Below, piece after piece: positions 1-10,486 of a stretch of 64,000 nt of DNA. The position numbers were made by a program, and so were the translations under genes. How positions within the stretch are numbered: the first letter of the stretch is position 1; every line of letters begins with the position of its first letter. The stretch is from Fusarium oxysporum f. sp. lycopersici 4287. Lineage: Eukaryota > Ascomycota > Sordariomycetes > Hypocreales > Nectriaceae. The stretch covers positions 186,001-250,000 of the forward strand of contig NC_030990.1 in NCBI RefSeq assembly GCF_000149955.1, given 5' to 3'. The notes beneath the pieces are model-generated. The model had not been told where the DNA came from. It saw nothing but the letters and a program-made list of their open reading frames with translations, and did not search any database.

Positions 1-46
1 TACATGATGATAAAGATGTATAGTAATATGCCTACTCCTATATTAA

Positions 47-1477
47 CTACAGAGCCGCTCGCTGCATAATATCCGGTAAATTCTCATGCAGAAACCCAAT
101 CAACAACCAGTTCAACTGACTCCACTCAATCAAGAACGCATCATGCCCATCATCACTTACGATCTCTCTCAACTTGGCATTTGGCACAGCTCTCGCAATC
201 TGCTCTTGTTCAGCAAGCGTGTACAGCCCATCACTTCGTATTCCCAGCACAAGCGTAGGCTGCTGAATCAGTGACAGTGCTTCAGCGATGGTCCGTGTGC
301 GGCCGCGCGCCAAATCATGAGTGTCGAGCTTGTTGGTGAGGGCGATGTAGCAGTTGCTGTCGAAGCGGTCCGAGAATTTCTTTGCTTGGTAGCGGAGGTA
401 GGATTGGGCGGCGAAGTTGGAGTCAGCGCGGTCAAATGCGACGGGTGTTTCGTCTGCCCCGCCTTGGCTGTGGATAGGTGTCCCGTTGTTTGGTATTGTC
501 TTGCTGTCTTGTTGTTGTGTCTTGAACTTGTTGTTAGACTCAACTTTCTCACGAGAATTGGGTACTCACCTTCTTCTTGTTTCCCGTATCGCGCCCAAAT
601 CGCCTCTCAAGAGAATCCCGACTTCGATACGTCAATAGCGCCGTCATGCGAGCTGCTTCCAAACCAAGGATTGGAGGATCGTCGAACCCGTAACGACCAT
701 TCTTGTACTTGACATCGCTTCGAATGGCGTGGCGCTGTGCTTCTCCCCAACCAATCGCCCATGCACTTTGATGACTGGATGTTGCAGCTGGTACGATACA
801 ACGAACGTAGTCTTTACCGAAGAACGCCCATTCGAGAACGTGCATACCGCCCATGGAACCACCAATGACAGCTGCAACTTTCCGAACTCCGAGTTTGTCT
901 AGAACCAACTTATGAAGTCTGCGATACTTAGCTAGACGATTGTGGTAGTCTCGACAGATATCACTTACCGAACATCATCTCGGATAGTAGTTGACGGAAA
1001 GTCAGCTCCATACCAACCCTGGGAGTAGTCCCCGTTCTTAGCAGTCACAGGACTGGCCGTTCCATATGGACTTCCTAGACTGTTCATACAGACAACGAAG
1101 AACTTGTCTGTATCAAATGCCTTCCCAGGCCCAAGAAGCGGACCCCACCAGTCACTGACATCTGCACTCCCAGACAACGCATGGCAAATGATCATGACAT
1201 TATTGGCCTTTGGTGATAGCTTGCCCCAGCTCATGTATGCACAGGAACATTTCTCATCTCAACTCCAGATTCGAGCGTGAGTTGGGGATCGTGATGATTT
1301 CTCGTCCGGGGACACGATTCGAGAATGGATTGACGGCTCTTGGAACACTCTTCTCTGTGTTGAGTTAGTACCACTCTATTGTTACATACAATCTGATGTC
1401 TCACCATATGGAATACTTTTACTAAGGCCATCGTGAACGGGCGTTGGCAGCGCCGGTACCGTCGTCGTTGTCGTCAT
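47..1477 (-). CDS. FUB5: Homoserine O-acetyltransferase, FUB5-like, with two apparent frameshifts
   Basis: Alpha/beta-hydrolase-fold enzyme that acetylates homoserine to O-acetylhomoserine; in the fusaric acid pathway this is FUB5. Exons 1477-1405, 1354-969, 918-570 and 520-47 are joined by three canonical introns of 49-50 nt. Family blocks are readable: TLESGVEMRNVPV, CHALSGSADVSDWWG, VIGGSMGGMHVLEWA (nucleophile elbow GGSMGG) and the C-terminal DGHDAFLIEW with the catalytic His. In exon 2 the reading frame changes twice without room for an intron, at a C run (complement of 1284-1287) and at 1240. Each looks like the loss of one base, and the exon total is two short of a multiple of three. 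The gene is therefore either a recent pseudogene or carries sequencing errors. It is divergent from the FUB4-like gene. Product family is certain; the FUB5 assignment rests on cluster context. Confidence 0.85.
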
Positions 1478-1788
1478 TCTTCGTCTTGATACTATGGACA
1501 AATTGCCATAGATGCTAAGAGAAATGCTTTGGGAAGGAGCAAGAATATGTTTGTGAAGCGTCCTCAGAGTCTGGCGCTGGTTCATCGGAGACAATTGCTT
1601 AGTCAGAGGGTAAAGAGCGATATCATCAGGTACTAGGAGTGCATACCACAGCAACAGCGTCGGGGCAGTCAGCTTCAAGAATTTGTCAATTTTTGTTGTC
1701 AAAGGCGTAATCTAATCTCATATCCGTGAGAGATAACCCAGTGTAAGTAACTACCCGTGTTATTCTCGAACCTCCGAACTGGCCAGCC

Positions 1789-1800
1789 CAACCTCCGATC
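1789..1800 (+). promoter_or_regulatory. CAACCTCCGATC element
   Basis: Exact 12-base match, on the opposite strand, to 19317-19328 in the FUB1 promoter. It lies between the FUB5-like and FUB4-like genes. A role as a cluster-specific regulator site is inferred from position only. Confidence 0.4.
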
Positions 1801-1833
1801 GTTCGATCCACTTCTGCAAAGCTTCCGTACATC

Positions 1834-1848
1834 TTCCGATCGACGGAA
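1834..1848. promoter_or_regulatory. TTCCG-N5-CGGAA inverted repeat
   Basis: Perfect 5-bp arms around a 5-bp spacer, giving a CCG-N5-CGG arrangement of the kind bound by Zn2Cys6 dimers. It sits in the divergent FUB5/FUB4 promoter. Binding has not been shown. Confidence 0.4.
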
Positions 1849-1967
1849 CAAGCTTCTGGAAGCCTCTGAGTGGTCCGATATAGATCCATCCCTGTATTTG
1901 TGGCTCCGGTCGTCCCGTTCGTATCAAGCTTATCAATGCGGTTGCCTTGCAGGTCTTGACAAGGCGG

Positions 1968-1982
1968 TCCGAGTGGTTCGGA
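1968..1982. promoter_or_regulatory. TCCGA-N5-TCGGA inverted repeat
   Basis: Perfect 5-bp arms around a 5-bp spacer, about 280 bp upstream of the FUB4-like start. It shares the TCCGA core with the other elements in FUB promoters. Confidence 0.35.
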
Positions 1983-2263
1983 TGGTATGCATCACATACC
2001 GCTTGCTTGATGGTGAAACAGCGTAGAGCAACCTTCATGAAGGACAAACCGAACTCTGCCGTTCTACATACAGGTCAATAAGTATAGAGAAGACCGGACG
2101 AAAGGAAGAGAAGCTTAATAAGAAGGTTGCTTCTGCGGAGGTCTAACACATTCTCAATTATACCAACTCACCCACCTTCATCTCATTTCACAACTTCGAC
2201 TCTAAGAATTCTTTGGAGTTTAATTCAGTTCCAACTTCAGCAAATCACTTAAATAAAATCAAG

Positions 2264-3119
2264 ATGAGGTTTCTATGTCTTCACGGCTATGCCTTCAGCG
2301 TAGAGGTTCTCCAACAACAGATGGAGCCCATCACTGCTCATCTGCCAAGTGACTGGGAGTATGAGTTCCTCGAGGCGGGCATGGAACCCACAGAACTGAT
2401 GCTCCGTAAGTGCCACCACAGTCATCTCCACTGCATCCGATGATCTAACAAGCGTAGCAAATCTTAAGCAAGTCCCCAAGCCCAACTACAGCTGGTACAA
2501 CTTCCCCTACCCCGAAGACGTCGAAGAGGCATATGAGCGTCTTGCCGCCTACGTCGAGTCCGAAGGTCCTTTCGATGGCATCTGGGGCTTCTCCCAGGGC
2601 GGTTCTATGGCTGCACTTCTTCTTCTCATGCACCAAGCCGAGCACCCCGATACACCATACCCCTTCAAGATGGCCATCTTCACATCAGCCTTTCTTCCCC
2701 ACTCCTTTGACAATGGTGTGATCAGCTGGGATCTCACAGAGAAGAACACACTTGAGCCGACATACCTTCCCGGACGAATTGACGTGTCTCACGGCAAGAA
2801 GCTGGACTGGAAGAAAGATCTTCACACTTCAATTGAGTATGACATGATCAACGCTGTCAAGGATGAGCTTGACTTCCCTGTTGATCTGCTCCTTCGATGG
2901 AGACCAAGTGATATTCCTGAGAAGATCCCAGTACCTTCTGTTCATGTTCGTGGCCTAAAGGATCATTATTCCTTTGTTGATGAGTCAGTTTATGAATTGT
3001 TTGATCCTGAGATGGCGAGGAAGATGACACATCGGGGCGGACACAACTTCCCTAGATATAATGAGGAGTTGGTGCACTTTGCAGAGTTGATCATTGAGAC
3101 GGTTGTTTCTCTTCACTAG
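2264..3119 (+). CDS. FUB4: FSH1-family serine hydrolase, FUB4-like
   Basis: Serine hydrolase of the FSH1/dihydrofolate-reductase-associated family, 267 residues, from exons 2264-2405 and 2458-3119. The family N-terminus [12 protein letters not shown] starts at this ATG. The nucleophile elbow is [13 protein letters not shown], the acid is probably the Asp in GLKDHYSF, and the catalytic His is in [10 protein letters not shown]. No signal peptide, so cytosolic. In Fusarium, FUB4 is a hydrolase thought to release or process a polyketide-derived intermediate; its exact substrate cannot be read from sequence. An in-frame upstream ATG at 2213 would add 17 residues unlike the family, so it was not used. 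Downstream the pathway genes are interrupted by two unrelated genes. Confidence 0.88.
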
Positions 3120-3521
3120 AGGATTATGGTTGTTTTGCTTATATTAATGCTGCTGGATGCCTGGCTGCAAACGAAAAGTTTCACAATTGTTATGGATATG
3201 ATAGATTGTTTCTTTTCCTTAGACTTCAGACAATAGATTGAGATTGTGTCTTGATATCCACTCACCGACCCTTTCAATCTCATTACGGGGGTAACAGTAA
3301 TTTTCTCCAATTGAATTACTGCACCGTGATAAGACTGTGTTCCATAGTCCTCCATTAACGCTACCATGGCTTCGATGCTCTGGTAAAGAATCAAGCCTGC
3401 ACGTTGTAAAAGGCACAGCACAGAAAAAGTTATGCTCTACCGATAATTACACGGCGATGCTTTAAGGAACACAAACCACCTGGCCATATCTCCCGTGCAT
3501 TCGTGCATAACCAATTTACCA
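3120..3521. other. Intergenic, convergent 3' ends
   Basis: This 402-bp stretch separates the 3' end of the FUB4-like gene from the 3' end of the vWA/peptidase gene. Short open frames here show no recognisable domain or start context. I see no RNA gene or repeat. Confidence 0.6.
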
Positions 3522-5750
3522 TTAGACGACATCATTCAGCCCTGCTCGCAAATACAGAGCCTCCACTAGATTTCCAGCATCAGGTTCGAACAATCCCTGG
3601 CATTTTGGGCACGAAGCTCTCCTGACACTTCCTCTGAATTCTGCCAGTGGAGAAATGTCCATGCATCTTGGACATCGATATTCTAGCTCGAAAATGCTCT
3701 CGTGTTCCTCAGCACGACGACGCAGCTCTCTGTCTACTTGAGTATCGAAAGCTTGTCGTTCAGCGTCTGTCAGTTCGCTCTCCACCCAATAAACGTCGTA
3801 GAAGGACAAGGAGGCATCTTTATTCCCAAGAACTGCGGGGTTCTCAATACTAAAGGTTCCATTATCTCCCCATGAACTCCCCCACGAGTTTAAAAAGGTC
3901 AGCGACTTAGGGCTGCAGCTTACCAATACAACGGCGTGACCACCTGGTTCATACTCCTCGTCAAAGTGTTGTGCCATTTGGGCTTCTGTAAGAACCTTAT
4001 TGCGCATTGTCGAATTCCCGCCAAAATGTTGAGAGAACTTCTCCCACCCAAACGTTGATAAATTGAATATAGCGAGCACTGGGCGTCGCCGCAGCACTGC
4101 TTGGCGAGCTCCCTCCTCGTCAACCTCTTGGAAGTGGAGGGGGCGGTACCAATGGCACGCATCTGCTAATACTTGTATAGTAGGTTGCCCATCTTCTACC
4201 TCTGGATATTTAGATAGAATTTTATCCCGTATTTCGTTGAAAGAAGGAATGCCACCGTCTCTAGAGACAATGCGAAGTAAAGCCATGTGTATAACAGATG
4301 CTACAGCATGCGCATAGCAGATACCCCTTTGCCCTTGGTTGGTAGGTCTACTTCGAATGGTAAGATGCTCGTTGTTGATATAATCGTCAAAACGTATTTT
4401 GCCAACTATATCCAGTAGCGCATCTGCTGAACCAAATCGTGCACAGAGCAGCATCGAACAAAACTCTTCCAACGCCGTGACCGTGCAGACCGTGCAAAAT
4501 AGGGCAATCTCTCCAGCGGAGGGAATTGCCCAACCAACAGAGGCCAAAACAGGGACTGGATGTGTTGATCCAGGAATACGCTTCGACATGTTGAAGAGGG
4601 TTCGGGTGCCCTCGTCCCAGAGCGGATTTGCCTCATAATGCAAGGCCCGCTGAGTATTCGACCGATCGTCTGTGAGTTTGACCGTTGCGATTGCTACACC
4701 CTCACTTTCAAGATCATGGGCGGCTGTTGATGGATCACCATCTGTTGAATGACCGTCCGAGATAAGTACAAGCACGCGATGTTGTGCTTTTGGCTTGCTT
4801 TGGAAGGCATCCAGAGCCTTTTGTAACGCATGGCACATGGGCGTAAGACCATACATGTACTGACGAATGGCGTCCAATACGTTGTCGTTGTTATCTTCCG
4901 GCACATTTCTTCGATCACGATCCTCGCGGTCCTGTAGTCGCTGTAGAATGTCCACGACCTCATAAATAGGACGAGGTTCGAAATTTACAAAGTCCGATAG
5001 CCAGTCCTTTTGGATACGCCTGGCTAAGGCCAAAGCCTCAGATCTTTCGACCCTTGAGTCTTCCACTGAATTACCAACCGCCGAACCAACCACCGCACCG
5101 CCCGCCGTGCCAGCCGCCGAACCAAATGTTGAAATAATCGCGCCAACCACGGTTCCGCCGGGGATCAACACTGATGCGGCGAAACCGAGGGCTCTGCCAA
5201 TAGATGCACCAACTGTTTGACTTGATGAGCGTAGCATTGCTACTTCAGCTTCAGGTGGAATGGCGTCAACGAATTGTTGAACTTGGTCAGGATGACGTTT
5301 TAAATATGCGTCGACGATTCGAGCCTCCCGGCATGTGAGTTTTGTCTTGATGTACTTTGATATGTAAGACACGTCATTCTCATTCGCACGAGCGATGAGA
5401 AGATCATGACCGGAAGAATTGTTTCCTGAGTCGTTCAGTAGAGCATCTGCGATGCCACATAGGTCCGCTGCGAGAGGGTTGGGGTGCTCTTGACTGTCTT
5501 CAGGCATCTGTAGCCCAAAAACACCAACGAACATGACGGCATTGGGGTTCTGCTGTCGCTCTGCTTTTGCTAACTTGAGGGCCGCCCGAAGGACAGCTCT
5601 GAGTCGATCACTAGCAGGCTCGTTTGAATGGCCTGACTCAAAGGCGCTGCGCATTGAGCCTGAAACGTCGAGCAGGCAGCCAACAACAACTTGAGCTGTT
5701 GAATCTGACATGATAGATAATCCAGAAGCAGTGGAGGATTTCGGTGTCAA
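3522..5750 (-). CDS. vWA domain, papain-like cysteine peptidase and zinc ribbon in one protein
   Basis: Intron-free gene for 742 residues; ATG at 5711 is an alternative start 13 codons downstream. In order: a vWA-like domain (about 21-400) with MIDAS motif D28-V-S30-G-S32 and a later VLVLISDGHSTDGD segment; inside it a Gly/Ala-rich hydrophobic stretch (about 184-226) resembling a glycine-zipper membrane segment; a C1 (papain/bleomycin hydrolase-like) peptidase domain with QGQRGICYAHA (Cys478), GGHAVVLV (His605) and NSWGSSWG (Asn621); and a C-terminal zinc ribbon with CPRC (693-696) and CPKC (714-717). All catalytic residues are present, so peptidase activity is plausible. The combination suggests a regulated protease tied to ligand sensing or membrane attachment, perhaps in self/non-self recognition, which is inference. 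It has no apparent role in fusaric acid synthesis and is divergent from a HET gene. Confidence 0.8.
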   Translation of the reverse strand: MTPKSSTASGLSIMSDSTAQVVVGCLLDVSGSMRSAFESGHSNEPASDRLRAVLRAALKLAKAERQQNPNAVMFVGVFGLQMPEDSQEHPNPLAADLCGIADALLNDSGNNSSGHDLLIARANENDVSYISKYIKTKLTCREARIVDAYLKRHPDQVQQFVDAIPPEAEVAMLRSSSQTVGASIGRALGFAASVLIPGGTVVGAIISTFGSAAGTAGGAVVGSAVGNSVEDSRVERSEALALARRIQKDWLSDFVNFEPRPIYEVVDILQRLQDREDRDRRNVPEDNNDNVLDAIRQYMYGLTPMCHALQKALDAFQSKPKAQHRVLVLISDGHSTDGDPSTAAHDLESEGVAIATVKLTDDRSNTQRALHYEANPLWDEGTRTLFNMSKRIPGSTHPVPVLASVGWAIPSAGEIALFCTVCTVTALEEFCSMLLCARFGSADALLDIVGKIRFDDYINNEHLTIRSRPTNQGQRGICYAHAVASVIHMALLRIVSRDGGIPSFNEIRDKILSKYPEVEDGQPTIQVLADACHWYRPLHFQEVDEEGARQAVLRRRPVLAIFNLSTFGWEKFSQHFGGNSTMRNKVLTEAQMAQHFDEEYEPGGHAVVLVSCSPKSLTFLNSWGSSWGDNGTFSIENPAVLGNKDASLSFYDVYWVESELTDAERQAFDTQVDRELRRRAEEHESIFELEYRCPRCMDISPLAEFRGSVRRASCPKCQGLFEPDAGNLVEALYLRAGLNDVV

Positions 5751-6047
5751 AAGTCTCAGATGTTCCGAACAGGGGATCTTAGTAAATTCAAACGAGAACA
5801 GAGTTTCTCATCCCGACAATTACTGCCTAATATACAACCTCGTTGGTTGAGACGTCTAGGTATGTACGGTCTCACGCGGGGGTTGAAAGGGACCTCCTCA
5901 CTGGACGCCAGTCAGCACATTGATGCAAGGTGATGTGGCAGACACACTTCTTTTCCCAAGAAAGCTCTTCGAGATAAAATAATTATTAAAACATCCGAAA
6001 CGTCTAGCCATTTCACGACAATCAAATACTAAATACGAGAGTAAACA

Positions 6048-7911
6048 ATGTCTTTGAGATATCGACCATTATTTACACCACGATCTATCCGTTTGCTATC
6101 AATTGCTGAAGCAGACAATAGTGGCAGCCGTATTCTGACATGCTACTTAACAGAGGTATCTCTAGATTCTCCATCCCTCAATTATTACGCCCTCTCGTAC
6201 ATGTGGGGGGACCCTTTACGTACTGCCCGTATACTGGTTAATGGGGAATGGCTAGTTGTGAGACTCAATATTGAGGACTGCCTACGCCACCTGCGACTGT
6301 ATTTGTACGGCTGCGACCGTCACTCCGTCTGCCACAAGGAATCTCCGACCCTAGTGCCTCTTGATCGACGATTAACCTTCCCGGCGGAAGATGTCTGTTG
6401 CCATCTTGTCTTGCATGAGCCACTGGCGGATAGCGCCCGTCGGTGCAAGATGATCGATCCAAAGAGATGTATTTCGAGTAAAAGAAAGAGTACTGAATGA
6501 CTCCAGCTATAATTCTTTAGCACTATNNNNNNNNNNNNNNNNNNNNNNNNNNNNNNNNNNNNNNNNNNNNNNNNNNNNNNNNNNNNNNNNNNNNNNNNNN
6601 NNNNNNNNNNNNNNNNNNNNNNNNNNNNNNNNNNNNNNNNNNNNNNNNNNNNNNNNNNNNNNNNNNNNNNNNNNNNNNNNNNNNNNNNNNNNNNNNNNNN
6701 NNNNNNNNNNNNNNNNNNNNNNNNNNNNNNNNNNNNNNNNNNNNNNNNNNNNNNNACCTACCTTAGTTTTCGAGCTATGTTACCGTCTCATGCGCCTTGC
6801 GGGGAGAAGCCACAATTTTCTCTACGAAATATCATTACTTTTATCCATTCCAGAGTGGCGCATCTAGGGTGAACGTTATCAAGTCACTCAAACTTTCCAT
6901 ACGCAAAAAGAAAGATCCTCGGTTATTGCAGATCTCCTCTTTAAACGAAAGTTTATCAACTCTGCTAGATATCACGATAAACTACGATGCAACGGATCCC
7001 AGAGATAAAGTATATGCTATTCTAGGCTTCCTGGAAGAACTTGGATACAAATCACCCCTTAGGGTCAGTTATCGTATCTCTGTTGAGGACCTTTACACTC
7101 AAGTCGCAATGATTATACAGCAGAACAGTGAGACTTTGAAGGTCATGAGCCACGTGGAGGTTAATCCGTCAACCCGCCAAGGAAAACTGTCTACCCTGCC
7201 CTCATGGGTCCCTAACTAGACTATGTCGTCGAGTCACAAGTCGATAGTTGAAAGGGCAGCGTTCTTAGATCTAAAGCAGCAAACGCAAGACAATCAAGAT
7301 TCTCGTGGTGCAAAACGAAACTTCGCGTTTACCGGAGACTCCAAGGCTAACCGCCGATTCCCATTAAAGGAAAGCAAAATGGTTGTCGAAGGTTTTATAT
7401 TCGACAACATACAGCAGATAGAGACTAGGTTTATTGATCTAGAGCCTCGGTTCGAGATGAAAGCGGTAAAGCGGTATAGCTCTCGGATATGCTGGAAACC
7501 ACCAAGAGCAAGCCATCAGTTCGAATATCACAACTACTGGCTGGCTTGGTTTGGCTTCCAAACAGAATTTCCTAATCCTGCAACTGCAGTCCCGCGGCGA
7601 ATTGGAGAAGATACTCGATTTGTGGACTTGAGATGCTTCAAGACTCAAGTCACAGGTGTTTTGGGAAGCACGGACGTGTCGATGAGAGTCGGAGATGCTA
7701 TTTGTGGCTTGATGGGGGCCAGGGTTCCCTATATTCTGCGATCATGTGGCAATTCATGGATGTTTGTTGGTCCCTGGTAAGTCCTCAATTAAACCTCTGT
7801 GCCGTTATTGACAATTGCAGCCACCTGCTTGAGCTCGGGGTTTGAACGGCCTGTTAATGAAAGAGCTAGATGCTGGAAGGTTTACGCTTCGGAATTTCAT
7901 TATTAAATAAT
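6048..7911 (+). pseudogene. HET-domain (heterokaryon incompatibility) gene, broken
   Basis: The N-terminus carries the first HET block (YYALSYMWGDP, then a residue run ending in CLRHLRLYL). The second block, normally LWIDALCINQ, is not readable: the frame decays after about 6310 and ends at 6500. A 229-bp N-gap follows (6527-6755). Beyond it, 6797-7219 encodes a HET C-terminal region ending in LPSWVPN, where the expected Trp codon of the LPSWVPDW motif is TAG (7217-7219). The same frame continues from 7223 to an intron near 7779. After the intron a further frame change separates GPCHLLELGV from KELDAGRFTLRN, with a stop at 7909-7911. HET proteins trigger cell death on non-self fusion. Three lesions make this copy very probably non-functional. 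Confidence 0.8.
6527..6755. other. Assembly gap (N)
   Basis: Run of 229 N inside the HET pseudogene. The true length and content are unknown, so part of the HET domain may be hidden here. Confidence 0.99.
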
Positions 7912-8077
7912 TGCCGAGACGAGAAATAGGCACAAGATTAACCAGTCAGTATTGAACACTTGAGAAGCACTTGGTACGGATTTGTGCTTCACAGTGATAA
8001 TCTCAATTCAATAATTTAAGAATAGATTTCCGCTCTATGTACTAACAAATGAGTGCCTAGGAGTTTACAGCTATAGT

Positions 8078-9840
8078 CTAGATGGCGCTCTTCGTAAACA
8101 ATTCATCATGCAGCATATTCAGAGCCCTAGTGGCGTCCTTATCCGGGATCACACAGGATATGTTAATCTCACTCGCGCCTGTTACCAAAACAGATCAGCA
8201 CTTGACTGTCAAAGATTCACCAATGTTTACATACCTTGCGAAATCATCTCAATGTTCACATGCTGCTCCCCCAAAATAGCGAACATCCTTCCAGCAATGC
8301 CAGTCATATTCTTCAATTCAGCACCAACGAGACTCAGAATAGCCATGTCTGGCAACACATTCACCTCTCCTTCTTCAGAAAGCCTGCACTGAACATTCTT
8401 GATCTGAGAAGGCTCCATGTTGGAACTGTTGATTGCCATAGAGACATGGACTTCCGAGGTGGAGATTAGGTCGACTGAAATATCGTGCTCGGCCAGGATG
8501 GTGAAAACTTTGACGAAGAAACCGTGAGACATGGACTGTTTGTTGCTCAGAATGTTGAAGATGGTGATGTCTCGTTTGATAGTGACAGCTGTCGGCATTT
8601 TCGGCAGTGCTGTGGATGAAGTACTGTCCGAGTCAGAAGGATCCAGGTAATCGATCGGCCACGAAGATGTGTCGTCACCATCGCTGGGGACAACAACAGT
8701 TCCTTGACCCCACGGCTTCTGCACATTCTTAACAAAGATACTAACTGGGGGCTTCGCTTGAATTGCCAGAGACAGTGCAAGATGATGGATGACCTCGGAT
8801 CCATAGAATGTCAGTTCAGCTGCTTCTGACGGAGTAATTGAAGGCAAGCATCTAGCATCAGGGACTTCTCGGGGATCAGCTGTGAAGATTCCATCGACCT
8901 CTTTCCAGATCTGCACTCTTTCTGCATGCAGGCCGATCGCCACCAAAACAGCGCACAGATCAGAATATCCTCTTCCAATACCACTGTCTATCAAACTCCC
9001 GGGAACAGTGCCAAAGAAGCCGGTGATGACGGGAACTCTCCCATTGCAAGCTTCGACCCGCTTTCCAAAGACTGCAGCAGCTTCATGGAAGAACTCAGGC
9101 TTCAACTGATCCAGGTTATTGCTGGGTACAATATCGGAGAGATCGACGTATTCCGCTGGGATATCTCTGTCTCGCAGCATAGCAACCATGAGTCGACAGC
9201 TCAACTTCTCACCAAAGCTGACCATTTTGTCCTTTGCTTTGCCATTGATGTCGAGATTGAAGCGCTTAGCAGCGGACGTGTAGTCAAGTAGCTCTTGGCA
9301 ATCTGCGGTGATCTGTCGGATTGTCTCATCACGGATATCCTGTCTCAAGATATATATCTGAACAGTGGCGACTTGATCATCACGGATATCTCGAATGATG
9401 CTGCGAAGTCTGTCGAATAGCAACTCTTGCATGTCAGGGTCTTGAGTTATGGCTACTATGCCTCTCAATGTCCGATAGACTTGTAGCAGCCTTGATGATC
9501 GTGATTAGTAGTTTGAGCTGATGGGAGGTTATCTGGCTGTTTGACTCACCTGCTCGTTGTTCCGAAGACTTTCTTTCCGGAACTTCGTGCAGAGCATATC
9601 ACTGCTGGTCTGTCACCTCCAAGCCTCGCACTGCAACAACATTAGCCGGCTCCCTTGATACGCTAGTGGCCCAGCTGTACCTTTTCACAATCTCGGCAAC
9701 CTACCATATTCATGTCAGCAATGGTCACTATGGCAAACCGGTTGAACTAAGAGCGTGCAACTAACCTTGTCTGGGAATTTACCAATGCTAGTTCCACCAA
9801 ACTTTTGAACCACCCAGGAATTATCTCGACGATTGCGCAT
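8078..9840 (-). CDS. FUB3: Aspartokinase, FUB3-like
   Basis: Aspartate kinase, 510 residues, phosphorylating L-aspartate in the first step toward homoserine. Five exons: 9840-9766, 9700-9681, 9630-9550, 9490-8235 and 8178-8078; with these introns (50-65 nt) the coding length is an exact multiple of three. The N-terminal kinase motif WVVQKFGGTSIGKFPDK follows the ATG. Central blocks include PVITGFFGTVPGSLIDSGIGRGYSD and FTADPREVPDAR. The C-terminus holds paired ACT domains (TIFNILSNKQSMSHGFF; GAELKNMTGIAGRMFAILGE), the usual feedback-sensing part of fungal aspartokinases. A second, cluster-located copy fits a dedicated aspartate-derived precursor supply for fusaric acid. The reading frame is intact, unlike the neighbouring FUB5-like gene. 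Confidence 0.9.
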
Positions 9841-10486
9841 CCTGGCAACTGTTGTTACGATTTCTCTCAAATTATTACGCTTTGCGGTCTCTTGAGTTTG
9901 TTTGCAATAAAATGTGTTTTAGAAGCAAATATAATTTAAACGATGGAAAACCCAGCTCATCACTCTGCACGTTGAGTTCAGGTAGCACTCAGCGTGTTAA
10001 TCTACGACCTCAGCGACTTATCGCGAGAAGTCCCCGATGTCAGCGCCGAGGTACGGACAAATCTTTAATCAGAGCATCGAAGTTTGCGTGTCATTTTTGA
10101 ACTGCATGTTTGCCACTCGATGCCTAAGTTGATGTTACCACGCGCTCTAGGGCTCCCGGAAGGTTATCGCCATTCAACGAGGTGCTAACAAAAACCTCTC
10201 ATCACCGGGATATAAGCCGGAGAGACTAATCGCCCAGCCGGCCGGAGTGGAGCCTCCGATTGCTTCGAACATGACGAGGCCGATCGGAACTTTTCATTCG
10301 GATCCGATCCGAGCGTTCAAGTTGCAATTAACTGCACGTAACCAGATCCGATTATCACGTTAAACAAGGCTTCCACCGATTCAGGCGAAAGAGAAGAGAA
10401 GGGTTCCAATATCATGACATGAATTTTCGGGCCGTATCCCGCAAATCCTTGCACGCGAACAAACAGACGCGTTCCTCTTCACTAAA
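9841..10486. promoter_or_regulatory. FUB3 upstream region with TCCGAT cluster
   Basis: This 646-bp region lies upstream of the FUB3-like start and downstream of the FUB2-like stop. It holds a tight group of TCCGA/TCGGA cores: CCTCCGATTG at 10253-10262, GATCGGA at 10282-10288, the palindrome TCGGATCCGA at 10298-10307 overlapping TCCGATCC, and ATCCGATTA at 10346-10354. This matches the elements seen in the FUB5/FUB4 and FUB1 promoters. No gene is evident. Confidence 0.5.
10298..10307. promoter_or_regulatory. TCGGATCCGA palindrome
   Basis: Perfect 10-bp palindrome made of TCGGA and TCCGA with no spacer, within the cluster of like elements upstream of the FUB3-like gene. Confidence 0.35.

Larger units (their letters stand above)
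1478..2263. promoter_or_regulatory. Divergent FUB5/FUB4 promoter region with repeated TCCGA elements
   Basis: This 786-bp stretch separates two divergently transcribed genes. It contains several TCCGA/TCGGA elements: CAACCTCCGATC at 1789-1800, the inverted pair TTCCG-N5-CGGAA at 1834-1848, TCCGAT at 1874-1879, and the inverted pair TCCGA-N5-TCGGA at 1968-1982. Paired CCG/CGG triplets are typical of Zn2Cys6 regulator sites, and the known fusaric acid cluster has two such regulators (FUB10, FUB12), outside this window. Binding is inferred. Open frames here (for example 1760-2047 minus) have no recognisable domain. Confidence 0.5.

Noticed and set aside
1760..2047. 95-codon open frame on the minus strand
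   Set aside because: No domain and no splice signals, and it lies in the divergent FUB promoter; its length is expected by chance.
2213..2263. Upstream in-frame ATG of the FUB4-like gene
   Set aside because: It adds residues unlike the family; the conserved MRFLCLHGY start at 2264 has better context.
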